48,328 bases of DNA from Mnemiopsis leidyi. Taxonomy: Eukaryota; Ctenophora; Tentaculata; Lobata; Bolinopsidae. Made by a program: the position numbers and the translations under genes. The notes below the pieces were generated by a model. The model saw only the letters and a program-made list of their open reading frames with translations, made no database searches and was not told the origin of the DNA. The stretch covers positions 90,364-138,691 of the forward strand of contig JH153110.1 of assembly GCA_000226015.1 (NCBI GenBank). Reading direction: 5' to 3'. Shown here piece after piece: positions 39,481-48,328 of this stretch (position 1 is the first letter of the stretch; each line of letters opens with the position of its first letter).

Positions 39481-40674
39481 TTACCTTGTTGCCTGTCTTT
39501 GACCTATTGTAGGCCGGACCTCCTCGCCATTTTTTCTAGGCCTGTACGGGATCACAGGGTCTGATCTAACTTTGTATAGACCTTTCCTCGCCATCACTAG
39601 GCTGGAGCATATTTTCAGATGGTTGGCACGCGACGAACCATGAGCTAGAGGACTGTCGTAGATTGCTTGAGGAATAGTTTGGCTTTTATTGCACATAAAC
39701 ACTGCTTCTACCCAGATTCGAAACTTACTTATTCTGAAAAAGTACAAAATTGGGTTAATAGAAGCGTTTATCACTGTTAACACAACCTTTGCCATCGGCC
39801 AAACATAAGGATCAAGTGTTTCGTTGGTTAGCACCAGCCCATTTGTGTTCCCACGATAAATTGTCAAGAAAAGGAGTAAAAAGTAGGGCGAATTGCATAT
39901 AAGAAAAAGTGCGGTGGCCAAAGAAATTGTCATGGACGCCTTGAAGATCCTTTTGTTATTGGAAGTGTCTTTCGGCAATGTCTTCATCCTTATCATAGTG
40001 ATTAAGAAGCTAATGAATATCAGAACTGATGGTAGAAATGTCTCTGCGTTGTGGAGCATGTTTTGAATTTCAGCATATCTGATTTGACGCTCTGATGGTG
40101 TCTTAGTTTTGTTTTTATTAAACCCTTTGATGGGATATGCAAAATCCTGTGCATAGTAAAAGTTTTGTTCGAAGAAAATCATACCGATGACTACGTCTGA
40201 AAAAAGGAAAATAGAGTATGGGATCAATGTCAACAATAGCATTTGTGGGCGAATAACTGCAAAAGGCCGGACTATCGCAATTGTCCTCGGCACGCTCAGT
40301 AGCACAATAAGATAAATTGAAACTCTGTGTAAATACTCGAATATTATTATCCAAGCACCACAGAAAGATCTTGAAGCGAAGATAAACGGTTCGCGACTAC
40401 CCATAAGGGTGAAAATGACTGGACTCTGTGCAATACACGTGCACAGATCACACCCCGATATGATAGCATACAGCTTCTCAGCAAGAGACTTAATCTTGAG
40501 ACTTGAGAAGTAGCTGAGAGCGAAGCAGTTGAACGCTGCGCCGAACAGCAAACAGAGAATCAGGACAACCCCGCAGATTCGATCTACAGGAAGTGGTAAA
40601 GAGAAGTCCACTCCTTTCCATGATGTAAGCACGTGGTTATACGGGTGGTCGGATGTTTCGTTCCCGCCCGACAT
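39481..40674 (-). CDS. Divergent class A (rhodopsin-like) GPCR, copy 1
   Basis: This single-exon ORF of 397 residues has seven hydrophobic helices. Family marks are Asn49 (TM1), Asp76 (TM2), Cys105 at the top of TM3, Arg130 at the DRY position in the form SVPRT, Pro263 of TM6 in CNSP, and NPILY (307-311) in TM7. It departs from the family norm in three ways. Asp-Arg-Tyr is reduced to Pro-Arg-Thr, the TM6 Trp toggle is Asn261, and the loop between TM4 and TM5 has no cysteine to pair with Cys105. Asn5 (NET) is a glycosylation sequon. The stop lies inside AAG/GTAAGC, a strong donor, so a further C-terminal exon is possible. It is about half identical to the receptor at 43665-44900 in the helices. 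The ligand is unknown. Confidence 0.9.
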   Translation of the reverse strand: MSGGNETSDHPYNHVLTSWKGVDFSLPLPVDRICGVVLILCLLFGAAFNCFALSYFSSLKIKSLAEKLYAIISGCDLCTCIAQSPVIFTLMGSREPFIFASRSFCGAWIIIFEYLHRVSIYLIVLLSVPRTIAIVRPFAVIRPQMLLLTLIPYSIFLFSDVVIGMIFFEQNFYYAQDFAYPIKGFNKNKTKTPSERQIRYAEIQNMLHNAETFLPSVLIFISFLITMIRMKTLPKDTSNNKRIFKASMTISLATALFLICNSPYFLLLFLTIYRGNTNGLVLTNETLDPYVWPMAKVVLTVINASINPILYFFRISKFRIWVEAVFMCNKSQTIPQAIYDSPLAHGSSRANHLKICSSLVMARKGLYKVRSDPVIPYRPRKNGEEVRPTIGQRQATR

Positions 40675-40876
40675 TTACCCTGTAAACTGTGAAGGTTTGG
40701 AGGTAGTCAGTTGATCGCAAGATAATATCTGTAGAACTAGAAGTAGTCTGTAAGTCGTGCCATTAAATGTGTTGACTGTGGAGGTAGTCTGTGAAAAAAC
40801 GAAATCTGTGAAAAAACGAAATCAAACTTTCTGTCTTCTGCCTACAAGAGCAGAATATGGGAATAATCAAAATATG

Positions 40877-40911
40877 TGACGTCAAAAAAAGTGACGTCAT
40901 AAAAGTGACGA
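40877..40911. promoter_or_regulatory. Two full CRE palindromes upstream of GPCR copy 1
   Basis: TGACGTCA occurs at 40877-40884 and 40892-40899, 15 bp apart, with a half site TGACGA at 40906-40911. They lie about 200-235 bp upstream of the receptor ATG. In animals CREB/ATF factors bind this palindrome. Cyclic-AMP-responsive control of the receptor is an inference. Confidence 0.45.
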
Positions 40912-41209
40912 GTATCAAATACAATTACCGACTTCGATATGGAAAGGCTTGAGTAGGATCACTGCTTTCAAATAGGATAACGAAAACGTGCTCCAACAAA
41001 TGGACAATTTCTAGCAGTAGGAAAAGTAAGACATATTAATCAAGCAATAATTGGAACAACAATATGGTTTAATTACTTCATTAGTTGATTTGTAGGATCT
41101 AACTAATTCGAATAATCGGCCAGTAGCTCAATCGGACTGTTAGACTCGTCTTTATATATACATATATATATTGGCACCACTGACCTCATCACCATTGGCG
41201 CCAATGGAA

Positions 41210-41830
41210 CATCCATGATTCATCGATGATCAAGGGAATACCAAAATCGATTTCTATTCATTGTCGGTGATTTTTTTTCTTTTTTTTTTATTATTGTCGG
41301 TGATTTTAATCACGATCGTTGATCTTCGATGATCATCGATTATCATTGATGATTTATTTTATGATGAATACAACTTTTAGGGTGGTGCAGGTAACAACCC
41401 CAGAAAAGACACTTAACCCAAAATTTTGATCCTCGAGTCTATTTTCAATCGATTTCTCGTCCAATTTTAGCCCGGATTCAAAAAAGAAAAAAAAATTACC
41501 ACCCCCCTATAAGTATGACAACATGAATCATCGACGATCTACGATCGTGATAAAAATCACCGACAATGAATTGAAGTCATCGATGATTTTTATAATAATC
41601 GATGATCAATATACACCTTTGATCATCGATGATTCATCGATTCTTCATCGATTATCGGGAAAATCAATGATGATAATATTCTACAACACATTATATTCGC
41701 GGATGCAGCATTGATCTTCGAAGATCATCGATTTGTATTTTCTCCAAAATTATGATCAATGTAGAGCAAATATGATCCTTAGTTCCGTTGATCATCGATG
41801 AGTCAAATATTATCGATGATCAATATTGAT
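41210..41830. mobile_element. Foldback (long inverted repeat) element rich in ATCGATGAT
   Basis: The arms 41293-41336 and 41523-41567 are near-complementary (ATTGTCGGTGATTTTAATCA against its inverse on the right). Outside them, TGATCATCGATGA-type words occur on both sides (about 41215-41232 and 41620-41640). The core (about 41350-41520) holds unrelated sequence, including GGGTGGTGCAGGTAACAACC. Smaller ATCGATGATC palindromes are scattered to about 41830. There is no coding capacity, so it is probably a non-autonomous foldback or MITE-like element. The ends are not sharp and no target-site duplication was identified. Confidence 0.6.
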
Positions 41831-43525
41831 TTTGAAAAAGCTAAATGCATAATGCCGTATAAGTTAATTATAATTCCGTCCTCTAATGCTGAATACGCAT
41901 TTAGATGGTACTATATTATAGCTCTCGTTTCTCTTAAAGCGATACATAGCACTCTTTGGATGATGAATTCACTTATCCTTAATGATCTCGACTGTCATTT
42001 ATGTGACACGCGGTTTGCGGCTATTCAATGTGCGAAGGGTGCACTATTACGCATATGTAATACGAACATATGATTATGAACTGTGAATAGAAAGATGGCG
42101 AAGTACGAGCAATATGTATTCGATTATAGGGTTTAATGGTGTCTACGATGCGTGATTATGACAGACTACACGTTAGCATCTACAGTATAACGTATAAAAC
42201 GCGTGTAACAAAACCGACAATTTTCGCACACAACTCAGCTCAAGTGTATCAGGGCCAGGGTTAAGCCCAAAGAATTGGTCGGGCTATCAGTAGATTGGGG
42301 TACTGATTTCTGCATTTATCAGAGCAATTTGATGATAAACGCGTAACAAAAACATCAAACCCTCAACAGCGTCTTCACAAGTTATGTTTGCTAGGGCGCT
42401 AGGCTACACAAGCCCTTCTCTCTTTCTCTTACGCTTGAATATAACTAGTGCCGAGAGAATCATGCGATAATTATGACCACAGCCAAACAATACATGACGA
42501 AATGTTGAATATTGAACGAGGGAAAATCGACCTTGGCCAGAAACCATTGCTCTTGTCTTGAAACATTGCGTCACGTGTTTTACTGTAAACGTAATGATAA
42601 TAGCCTTATAGAATTCACCTGAATAATATTGATAAAGAATATTTCCAGATCACTCTCACACATTGACAAAGTGTGAGGAGAGCAATAGGAGAGAAGGTGT
42701 TAGGAAAAAGAAGATCAGAAGATCAGACTAGGAAATCAGAGGCGAGAAAAAAGATATCACTGGGGAGATGAAAGGGGAAAGAGTAAACTGATGGAATAAG
42801 AGGAGGAAAAGTTTCAGTCGAAACAGCTTCGGAAAAGAAAAGAGAGGAAACAAGAGGAAAATAGAGGAAATGGTCAAAGAAATGAGGTAGGAAGGAGAGA
42901 AAAAGGAAGAAAAGAAAAGGCCAAAGAAGGTCGAAAGAAAGAAGACAGGAAGGAGAGCCGAGAAAGGAGCGAGAAAATTAGGGGAATGAGTGCCCCAAAT
43001 TTATTTGTGGCCGTATAAGCCACGCGCGGGTTCTTGCTAAAACATTTGATATTACAAAATTGTCCGACATTTTGAGGACGAATTGGCGCAATCTTTACCT
43101 TCTCAGGGCACATGGCATATGTTGCACCTTTGGATGATTGTGTTCTAAGAATTCTAGCTTATATGTAAAGACTCATTACTGTTTTCTTTTCGTAACTCAC
43201 TACCATTTCATTGCAACTCCAGTTGCATAAATGCATATATTAATTTGGGAAAGAGTTACAATCGATCATTATTCATTTGTAATAATTCATGATCGAACTT
43301 GCAATAATGTCGTTCGTTCAGGTAAAGTTGATAAGTTTAATTTGAAATTTAATCTAATTGAAATTCATTTGATTAATTAATTGAAAATGATATAAATTAA
43401 TTTGAATAAAGTGCAGTCTAACCAAATTCCAGCCCTTGCCTCATCAGTTTGTACCTTGGACAAAGGTTTCATAAGAGCGTTAAAAAGTCAATAGGCACGT
43501 TTGCCTGTGTATATATTAAGAACAT
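41831..43525. other. Intergenic stretch between the two GPCRs
   Basis: No gene is supported. The interval 42668-42985 is strongly purine-rich (GGAAAA/AGGAGA words), and the ORF across it on the - strand is composition-driven. One CACGTG occurs at 42572. Confidence 0.5.
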
Positions 43526-43531
43526 TTTATT
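43526..43531 (-). terminator. Candidate poly(A) signal of GPCR copy 2
   Basis: TTTATT on + is AATAAA on -, about 135 bp downstream of the receptor stop codon. Confidence 0.4.
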
Positions 43532-43664
43532 GATCTTTACATGGATTATAATCGATTGGGCATCATTAAGACAAATAAAGAATCATTTTTATGATCAACT
43601 AATCATGAATAAAGAATACCCGTATGCAATTTAGAAAGAAACAAAATCAATTGATGTATTATGT

Positions 43665-44900
43665 TTAACAGTTGGAATTACAATTGATAACAGCACTATG
43701 TCGTTGGTCATTGTTATTGGGAATATTAATGGGTCGTCGAGTCGAACGCAATTTCTGGTTTTGCCCTGATTGTTTTCCACTTAATTTCATTTGTACTGTC
43801 GAGTGTCTATTCACATTTACAGGAATTGACGGGCTCCCTAATTCTTGATCTGCTTTCGATTCAGAAAGCGTTTCTTGGCCGTTGCCTATTTTCATCTTTC
43901 GGCATATAGCCAGTGATAGTATCCAACGTTTAAATCTCCGAATACGAAAAAAGTAGAGCACTGGATTGATGGAAGCATTTAGACTGACAAACACAACTTT
44001 TGAAATTGACCAAAGATGAGCAACAGCAATGGGAGATCTTCCTAAAACGGGATTTTTGTTCTCGATATTGCTATCGTAAAATTCAAACGAAAGCATTACA
44101 AAAAAAGGAATATTGCATGTTAAGAAAGCTGCTGTAGCCAGTGAAATTGTCATTGACGCTCGATGTAGTTTCTTTTGTGAAGATGTTTGAGTGGGTAAAG
44201 AACTGAGTTTTATCAGGGCCACCACAAAGCTCACAAAGACAACAATCGAAGGAATGACCACTTGTAGGCTGTGAATAAGATTCTGAATATCCATAAACGC
44301 TATCTGAACCTTCAATCCGCGTGAATCCTCTAACTTCAGGTGAAATCCTTTTATCGCATATCCGAAGTCAAACAAGTAATAAAAAGTTTGGTCGATCTGA
44401 GGCGTTGAAACACCAATCAAGACATCGGCAAGGAGAAAAAGCGAGTATGGGATTACCGATATCATAACCACACGTTCCTTTATCTCAGCAAAGGGTCTGA
44501 CAATCGCCAACGTCCGTGTCACACTGAGCAACACAATCATGTATATGGAAATCCGTTGTAAGTACTCAAAAAGGACGATCCAGATACCACAAACAGCCCT
44601 GGAGAGAAACATCATGGGCTCTCGGTTGCACAGCAAAGAAATCATGACGGGTGTTTGGACGATGCTGATAGTGAGGTCGAAGAAGGAGATTGCAGAGTAG
44701 AGTTTCTCAGCGAGACTTTTAGATGTTATCCGCACGAAGTAAACTAGTGCGAGGACATTGGAAGTCGTTCCGAACACCAAACAAAAGAGAAGGATTGATC
44801 CGCTGACTTTGTCGACCCACTGTGTGTTGGTGAAGTTACTTTGTGTAAGTCCAATAGACAACACGTGTTCGGGATAAACTCTTGCCATTGTCTCGTTCAT
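43665..44900 (-). CDS. Divergent class A (rhodopsin-like) GPCR, copy 2
   Basis: This single-exon ORF of 411 residues has seven hydrophobic helices. Diagnostic residues are Asn48 (TM1), Asp75 (TM2), Cys104 (TM3), Arg129 in SVTRT at the DRY site, Pro265 in CNIP of TM6 and NPVLY (312-316) in TM7. As in the neighbouring receptor, the DRY acid and tyrosine are lost, the TM6 Trp is Asn263 and the second extracellular loop lacks a cysteine. The N-terminus has sequons at Asn2 and Asn22. The C-tail is long, Ser/Asn/Gln-rich and basic. ATG 44900 is taken as the start, with Met5 as an alternative. Tandem placement about 3 kb upstream of copy 1 on the same strand, together with shared motifs, shows local duplication. 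The ligand is unknown. Confidence 0.9.
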   Translation of the reverse strand: MNETMARVYPEHVLSIGLTQSNFTNTQWVDKVSGSILLFCLVFGTTSNVLALVYFVRITSKSLAEKLYSAISFFDLTISIVQTPVMISLLCNREPMMFLSRAVCGIWIVLFEYLQRISIYMIVLLSVTRTLAIVRPFAEIKERVVMISVIPYSLFLLADVLIGVSTPQIDQTFYYLFDFGYAIKGFHLKLEDSRGLKVQIAFMDIQNLIHSLQVVIPSIVVFVSFVVALIKLSSLPTQTSSQKKLHRASMTISLATAAFLTCNIPFFVMLSFEFYDSNIENKNPVLGRSPIAVAHLWSISKVVFVSLNASINPVLYFFRIRRFKRWILSLAICRKMKIGNGQETLSESKADQELGSPSIPVNVNRHSTVQMKLSGKQSGQNQKLRSTRRPINIPNNNDQRHSAVINCNSNC

Positions 44901-47900
44901 TGTCTTCTTGGAGGGTTTTTAGGGTTAAACTTGAAACGTAAAGATATCAATCAGATATAACAGAAATCACAAATATTCCTTATGGTCAAGATCATGATTA
45001 ATATTATGACAGTTCATAAATCACTGAATTAATTTAAAAAAATTCAATTGTATTTACGGTGCAGACATGCAGTTTGTTTGTTTGTTGTCAAAAAAACCCA
45101 TTCCAAGTACGTACAACCATGTAGCAATGTTTATAGTTTATAGTTTGAATACGGCTGGAGAATATTGCGAAGAGAGAAACTTTAGGAAGTACAGAGAAAT
45201 GGGCTGCTTCTAATGAAATTTAATTATATCTAACAGCTCTACATGCATTTCCTTTTTTAATGTTAATCTATCATAGAAAATAAATATTTCGATTGGTGTT
45301 CTGTGAGAAAATCATTAAGATGGAAAGGAATTTGATGTGAAGGGGTGAGAAGAAAGTGCGAGTGATGTATGATGAAAGAAAGGCTGTTTCAAGGGAAAAA
45401 ACGATCAGAGCGATGTACAAATTCCCCTGCAGAGTACCAGAACGAAACATAAATTTACAGGATAGCTAATCATATGATGTAAGGATAGCATAACAACCTC
45501 ACTAAATTCTACTAATAACAAAATTGGTATTTTACTGGGGAATAATTGCTGCCGCTGGATTGAGATTGTGGCTTCAATTGGACGTTCCCCATCTATAGCT
45601 ATTTCTAAATAGTAAATAATTCCTAAATTATATAATTTCTAAATAGTACATAATTCCTGCTAAAACAACTGCTTACCTGGCGTTTCAGGTATACTATATA
45701 CACCTGGTAGTAAATACCCGTATCCACCTGCCTCCATACATCGTCTCCATTGGTTCCTCAGCAAACGCACGTATAGTTTAACTACTTTAAAAGCGCACTG
45801 CCGCTTGATTTGTGAATATTTATGCTTATATTGAATATTCAACACAAGGAATTCAGCCAAAGAATCATTGAGTTAAATCTTTAGTAATTCCAACTAGCAT
45901 GAATTAGCAAAAAGAACAATGGATGTCTGAAATTACAGTTTTATTTAAAGAAGCAGATTAATTCATGCAGACCAATTGCCAAAGACCACTTGTGATATAA
46001 ATTGTAAGAACTTATGCAAAAGACTGACTATATTCTATAAGCAGTGTACATTCCTGCTTTGAATCTCAATCTTAAAACAGATACACATACACACACTGTT
46101 TTGATGTGGCCCAGTAAGGTTAAACGCGGACTCTCAGGCGTTGCTTTAAGTACATATGCTTGAATGTAAACTACAAATAGTACACATTTACAACGAGCCT
46201 AGTTTCATTTTTATCTATATGAGACTATGAATAAAGCATCCAATACAGCAAATGTACTTTTCCAAAATGTTGATGATAAAGGATGACAAAAAACGACAAA
46301 ATAGCAATGAATCTTGTACAGACACATACTTCTGAAATGGTGAACACTGAGTACATATCTAAAACGAGGCATCATATAACTACAGTAATGGTTTAATTGT
46401 ATAGAGCAAGTACTGCAGTACTACGTATACATTTCCTTGGAGGAAATCACACAACTCTCTCAACATAAAACCAGAAAAATTCATCAAGATTCGTTTTGGG
46501 TAGAACAAGTCAATCGCAGCTCACGTGTCTATAATGATACTGTGAAACGTGCATTATATAAATTATCATAGCATTATATACAGGAAATTGCGCACACATT
46601 TGCGCACACTTGCGCATCAGACCCAAATGGCCCGTCGTATCAGTTCAAAAACTTTAGTATATCATCTAAGAGGCCCAACAAACAAATTCTGAAAGTTTCA
46701 TCAAAAAATATTGACCAGAAGTAAAGTTATGAGCAATTTTCTTTTCCATGTAAGGATGCACCCAAATTTTAAAACCACCCTGTATAAGCACACATCATTA
46801 TTGCAACCAATATACAAATCATATCGCATGCTTAAGATTAATAGTCGAAAAATTAATTTAAACTGTTTACAAGATTAATAGTGGAACTCAATGTATTTCC
46901 ATATGTGCATTGCAATAGAACTAACTACAGAAGCTAACAAAAATGTATCCAATCGAATCCGAGATGCAAATTCAGCGACAAAAGTTTCAAATAGTTATTT
47001 AAACAATTTAGCCAGAAATCATGTGTTGCTGCTACCATTCAACAATTTTTGCAGAGTTTAAGTAAGCTCAATGATAAGGATCAGCATAAGTATAAAACTA
47101 TGATACGATTTGCATGTTACTAGTTCTTTGTATCCTTGCCATGATATATATGCTTATACGAGCTTAAGGTTAACTCTGTGAAGATGGATAATACTTTTAT
47201 ATTTACAGTCTGTTATTATTTTGTGTGCAGCTTCTATTCCTCAAATTATAAATCTAATCTACGTTTAAGGTTTTAAAAAATGTATGTCAATACAGACAGG
47301 TTGTGTTGGGTGCTTGGCCGCAATAACCAACACAATATTAGAGCTATAGGTATAAACTTGAATAATCTTGATAAATGAAACTCTAAGTAAAGTCGGTCTA
47401 TATTGGATCAAGAGGACGTATTAAACGAACATATTGACTTGAGTGTAAACAATTGAGCCTGGACGGAACCCAGCTGCTTCAGTTTAACTGATTTACCCGT
47501 CTCACAGGACGCCAATAATACCTGATATCGAATAAAAATTTGACTTTACGAAGTTGAAATGTCTTGAATGCCTGATCTAACTGATATTTTGAAATACTAA
47601 TAATACTCTGATTTATCCAAATTGCGAATACTTGAAAAATAAACTTTTTGAAATGTGTGAACGAAGTACGTAAAACTATCCATGTCTCGACTTTCGCAAT
47701 GTTTCAAGCTTTCTCGTTTCAAGCAGTTAGAGCCTTGTAATAATTATAAGCATCATACAATGATACAAGATCGAAGCATGTTTTCTCACCTACGCGCGAA
47801 GATGAAAATATTTTCAAAATCGTGCGAAGTCCCAAAACGCACGATAAACAAAGTCACACTGGTCAGCTATATGCAGCCTGACACGCTCTGTGCAATTATT

Positions 47901-48328
47901 TCTGTGAAACGTAAGCAACTTCGCCGATATATCTAAGATATTTGGTGTCCTCCAAGGCTTCAACACTTTACTTCATTACATCTGACTCAAAGTTGACTCT
48001 AACCTATGTGCAATTTAGCAATTTCTCTGCGATTATTCATACCAACATATTTTCGTTGTGAATTTTGAATTTTAAAGCTATTAAATTGGGTAAAGTATAC
48101 GTAAAGTTATAGGAAATTCTGACAACGATAGTGCTTTTTTGAATACTGGGTTACACAAGACTTTAATATATGAGATATTATGTTTCGTTTATATAATAAT
48201 TGGAAACACGCACCTTCGTTTTCCGGAATTGAGAGCACAATTTAATAGCGCGAGGAATTTTGACAGTAAAACTACAAATCAGGAAATTGCAAAAAAAGCA
48301 ATAATGGTTTTAGCAGCCAGGATAAATT
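44901..48328. other. Right-end AT-rich stretch without a convincing gene
   Basis: A segment on the - strand (about 45858-45680) is open and ends at a strong donor (CGCCAG/GTAAGC at 45680). It could be an upstream exon, for example 5' UTR of GPCR copy 2, but its ORF has no ATG start. Short TTCTAAATAGTA repeats lie at 45600-45655. A block at about 46585-46790 with TGCGCACACTTGCGCA at its left and CCACCCTGTATA at its right resembles a transposon fragment. An 84-codon ORF at 47682-47936 has no recognisable feature. Confidence 0.45.

Overview
The window looks like AT-rich animal (metazoan) nuclear DNA. It holds multi-exon genes with GT..AG introns of roughly 75 to 1,660 bp, a tRNA-derived SINE, many minisatellites, two assembly gaps and class A (rhodopsin-like) receptors. 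There are no operons or bacterial signals. Codon and repeat features do not fix the phylum. A soft-bodied marine invertebrate is plausible, but that is inference.

Layout. Bases 1 to about 22,100 are gene-poor. They carry simple repeats (1-94), a 23-bp minisatellite (302-523), several small tandem arrays, a 32/33-bp minisatellite ending beside two abutting perfect palindromes (14,876-15,210), a tRNA-derived SINE (20,121-20,365) and an 11-bp minisatellite broken by a 928-base gap (20,620-22,026). From 22,761 a small multi-exon gene on the + strand encodes a membrane protein with three or four membrane segments and an N-myristoylation-type start. At 28,008-31,981 (+) a C2H2 zinc-finger gene is reconstructed exon by exon: six fingers over seven exons, plus a possible N-terminal exon near 27,670-27,780. 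One of its 3' splice sites is duplicated in tandem, which creates a poison acceptor. On the - strand, 36,824-33,145 encodes a large secreted acidic protein with a signal peptide, a seven-cysteine N-terminal module, about 95 Ala/Glu/Thr heptads built from a 21-bp repeat, and a separate C-terminal exon. Two related, apparently single-exon GPCRs lie in tandem on the - strand (40,674-39,481 and 44,900-43,665). A foldback element rich in ATCGATGAT lies between them (about 41,210-41,830). The remaining right end shows no convincing gene.

The genes do not form an evident pathway. The two receptors are local duplicates that share unusual substitutions in the DRY, CWxP and ECL2-cysteine positions. The most notable points are the heptad-repeat secreted protein, the duplicated splice acceptor in the zinc-finger gene, the divergent receptor pair, and a strong window-wide excess of the palindrome CACGTG. 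I found about 30 by eye, against about 5 expected from base composition. Nothing in the window is clearly a wholly new system. The heptad-repeat protein is the best candidate for an undescribed family.
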